From Limnospira platensis (GTDB lineage: Bacteria > Cyanobacteriota > Cyanobacteriia > Cyanobacteriales > Microcoleaceae), in assembly GCF_046480435.1 (NCBI RefSeq), contig NZ_PKGC01000127.1: DNA of 14,686 nt; one strand, 5' to 3'. Of this stretch, positions 14,142-14,686 are shown in pieces; positions within the stretch are counted from its first letter, which is position 1; every line of letters begins with the position of its first letter. The notes beneath the pieces are model-generated. The model searched no databases, was not told the DNA's origin, and saw nothing but the letters and a program-made list of their open reading frames with translations. The position numbers and the translations under genes are program-made.

Positions 14142-14597
14142 CTACGACACGACTTGCTGATGCAGGATTTCTCCAACAACAGTAGAGGACTTGTCTCCCA
14201 AAGCGTTGCTCGGCTGCCCGAAAGTTCCGGTATGCCCTACCGTACTCAATCCTCGACTCCGAATATTTCTAGCTGCGTTTTCATCCCTATCCATTGAGCA
14301 ACCACACTTACAAACGTGCGTTCTTGTGGATAGCGTTTTCTTCACAATTGCACCGCAGTTAGAGCATTCTTGGCTAGTGTATTGCGGATTTACCGCAACC
14401 GTTACTCTTTCAAACACTTTAGCAAAGTATTCAAGCCCGACACGGAATTGATACCAAGATGCGTCGTTGATAGACTTAGCTAAACAATGATTCCGCACCA
14501 TATTTTTAATTCTCAAATCTTCGTAGGCTATCAAGTCGTTTGACTGAACTACGCACCTTGCCAACTTCACAGCATGGTCTTTACGTTGCCTACTTAA
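14142..14597 (-). CDS. tnpB: TnpB RNA-guided nuclease, C-terminal 151 residues (exon 2)
   Basis: TnpB is the RNA-guided RuvC-type DNA nuclease of IS200/IS605 elements. This exon starts LSRQRKDHAVKLA, a conserved segment before RuvC-II. Glu26 in LIAYEDLRIKNMV is the RuvC-II catalytic residue; LAKSINDASW is typical; the zinc finger has CSNC and CKCGC; Asp in DRDENAARNI is the RuvC-III residue. The RuvC-I Asp lies in the missing upstream exon. The coding frame continues upstream only through intron sequence, giving a false 164-residue reading from an ATG inside the intron (14636); the true coding edge is 14597, set by the intron 3' end and exactly at a codon boundary. No frameshift or stop is seen, so spliced mRNA could encode full-length protein. 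Confidence 0.85.
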   Translation of the reverse strand, partial: LSRQRKDHAVKLARCVVQSNDLIAYEDLRIKNMVRNHCLAKSINDASWYQFRVGLEYFAKVFERVTVAVNPQYTSQECSNCGAIVKKTLSTRTHVCKCGCSMDRDENAARNIRSRGLSTVGHTGTFGQPSNALGDKSSTVVGEILHQQVVS

Positions 14598-14686
14598 GTA
14601 GGGGTCGAGAGAGATGTCGCCATCTCCCCCTCCCATACAAAACCGTACATGAGACTTTCACCTCATACGGCTCCTAGTTTGACCGT
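14598..14686 (-). mobile_element. Group II intron, 3' end (domains V and VI), cut by window edge
   Basis: Domain V (14673-14640, minus strand) is a canonical 34-nt hairpin: 7-bp lower stem beginning GAGCCGT with the AGC catalytic triad, a 2-nt GT bulge, 7-bp upper stem, and a GAAA tetraloop. Domain VI follows, with stem GAGATG/CATCTC, GCGA loop, and an unpaired A in CGACCCCTAC eight bases from the 3' end, the expected branch point. The intron ends ...CCCTAC at 14598. Any reverse transcriptase/maturase gene would lie upstream, beyond 14686. Its target here is the tnpB gene of an IS200/IS605 element. Confidence 0.9.

Larger units (their letters stand above)
14103..14686 (-). mobile_element. IS200/IS605-family element, right part only, interrupted by a group II intron
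   Basis: The element is recognised by its tnpB C-terminus (14142-14597) and by a right end of the form GAATCCCCG...CGGGGAGTGTCAA on the minus strand (about 14135-14103). Such elements have subterminal hairpins and no terminal inverted repeats, so the outer boundary is only approximate. The left part, with the N-terminal half of tnpB and any tnpA, lies beyond the window behind the intron. No tnpA is visible here. Confidence 0.75.

Noticed and set aside
14055..14297. Plus-strand 80-residue ORF over the IS end
   Set aside because: It is antisense to the end of tnpB and the right-end hairpin, with no family features.
14598..14636. ATG inside domain VI as the tnpB start
   Set aside because: The first 13 residues of that reading are intron domain VI sequence; the conserved TnpB sequence begins exactly after the intron end.

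Overview
The window looks like chromosomal DNA of a filamentous cyanobacterium, with Arthrospira/Limnospira as a reasonable but unproven guess. Evidence for a cyanobacterium: I counted 14 copies of the HIP1 octamer GCGATCGC, where chance predicts far fewer than one. There is also a palindromic GTAGGGGCGA repeat of a kind common in cyanobacteria, a cyanobacterial-type SNF2 protein, an RTX/Calx-beta surface-type protein, phaAB, and group II intron and IS200/IS605 insertions.

Layout, left to right. 1-105: start of an unrecognised gene running leftwards off the window. 149-247: nested palindromes. 272-560: a probable free-standing structured small RNA with its own sigma70-type promoter and a strong bidirectional terminator. 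580-774 (-): a small hypothetical protein sharing that terminator. 775-1238: a palindrome with divergent promoter-like boxes, an inverted-repeat element and two doubtful tiny ORFs. 1239-5663 (+): a 1474-residue protein made of RTX repeats, about seven Calx-beta domains, a CSLREA-like segment, a beta-helix and a choice-of-anchor Q end. 5664-5927: a near-consensus promoter pointing into the 3' end of pnp in antisense, plus the palindromic repeat. 5928-8021 (-): pnp, polynucleotide phosphorylase, whose N-terminus lies in a 149-base run of N. 8171-8691: divergent intergenic region with several hairpins. 8692-11898 (+): SNF2-family ATPase. 12085-14026 (+): phaA-phaB, which turn acetyl-CoA into (R)-3-hydroxybutyryl-CoA for polyhydroxybutyrate; the synthase genes phaE and phaC are not here. 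14103-14686 (-): the right end of an IS200/IS605-family element with the C-terminal part of tnpB, interrupted by a group II intron of which only the last 89 bases (domains V and VI, plus a few bases) fall inside the window.

The most interesting observation is the nested mobile element at the right edge. A canonical 34-nt domain V with AGC triad, GAAA tetraloop and 2-nt bulge is followed by domain VI with a bulged A eight bases from the 3' end. The intron ends exactly on a codon boundary of tnpB. The TnpB exon keeps its RuvC-II Glu, four-Cys zinc finger and RuvC-III Asp, and the right-end hairpin expected to form the 3' end of an omega (re)RNA is intact, so splicing could restore a working nuclease gene. 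Other points worth checking are the unidentified small RNA at about 307-555 and the antisense promoter downstream of pnp.
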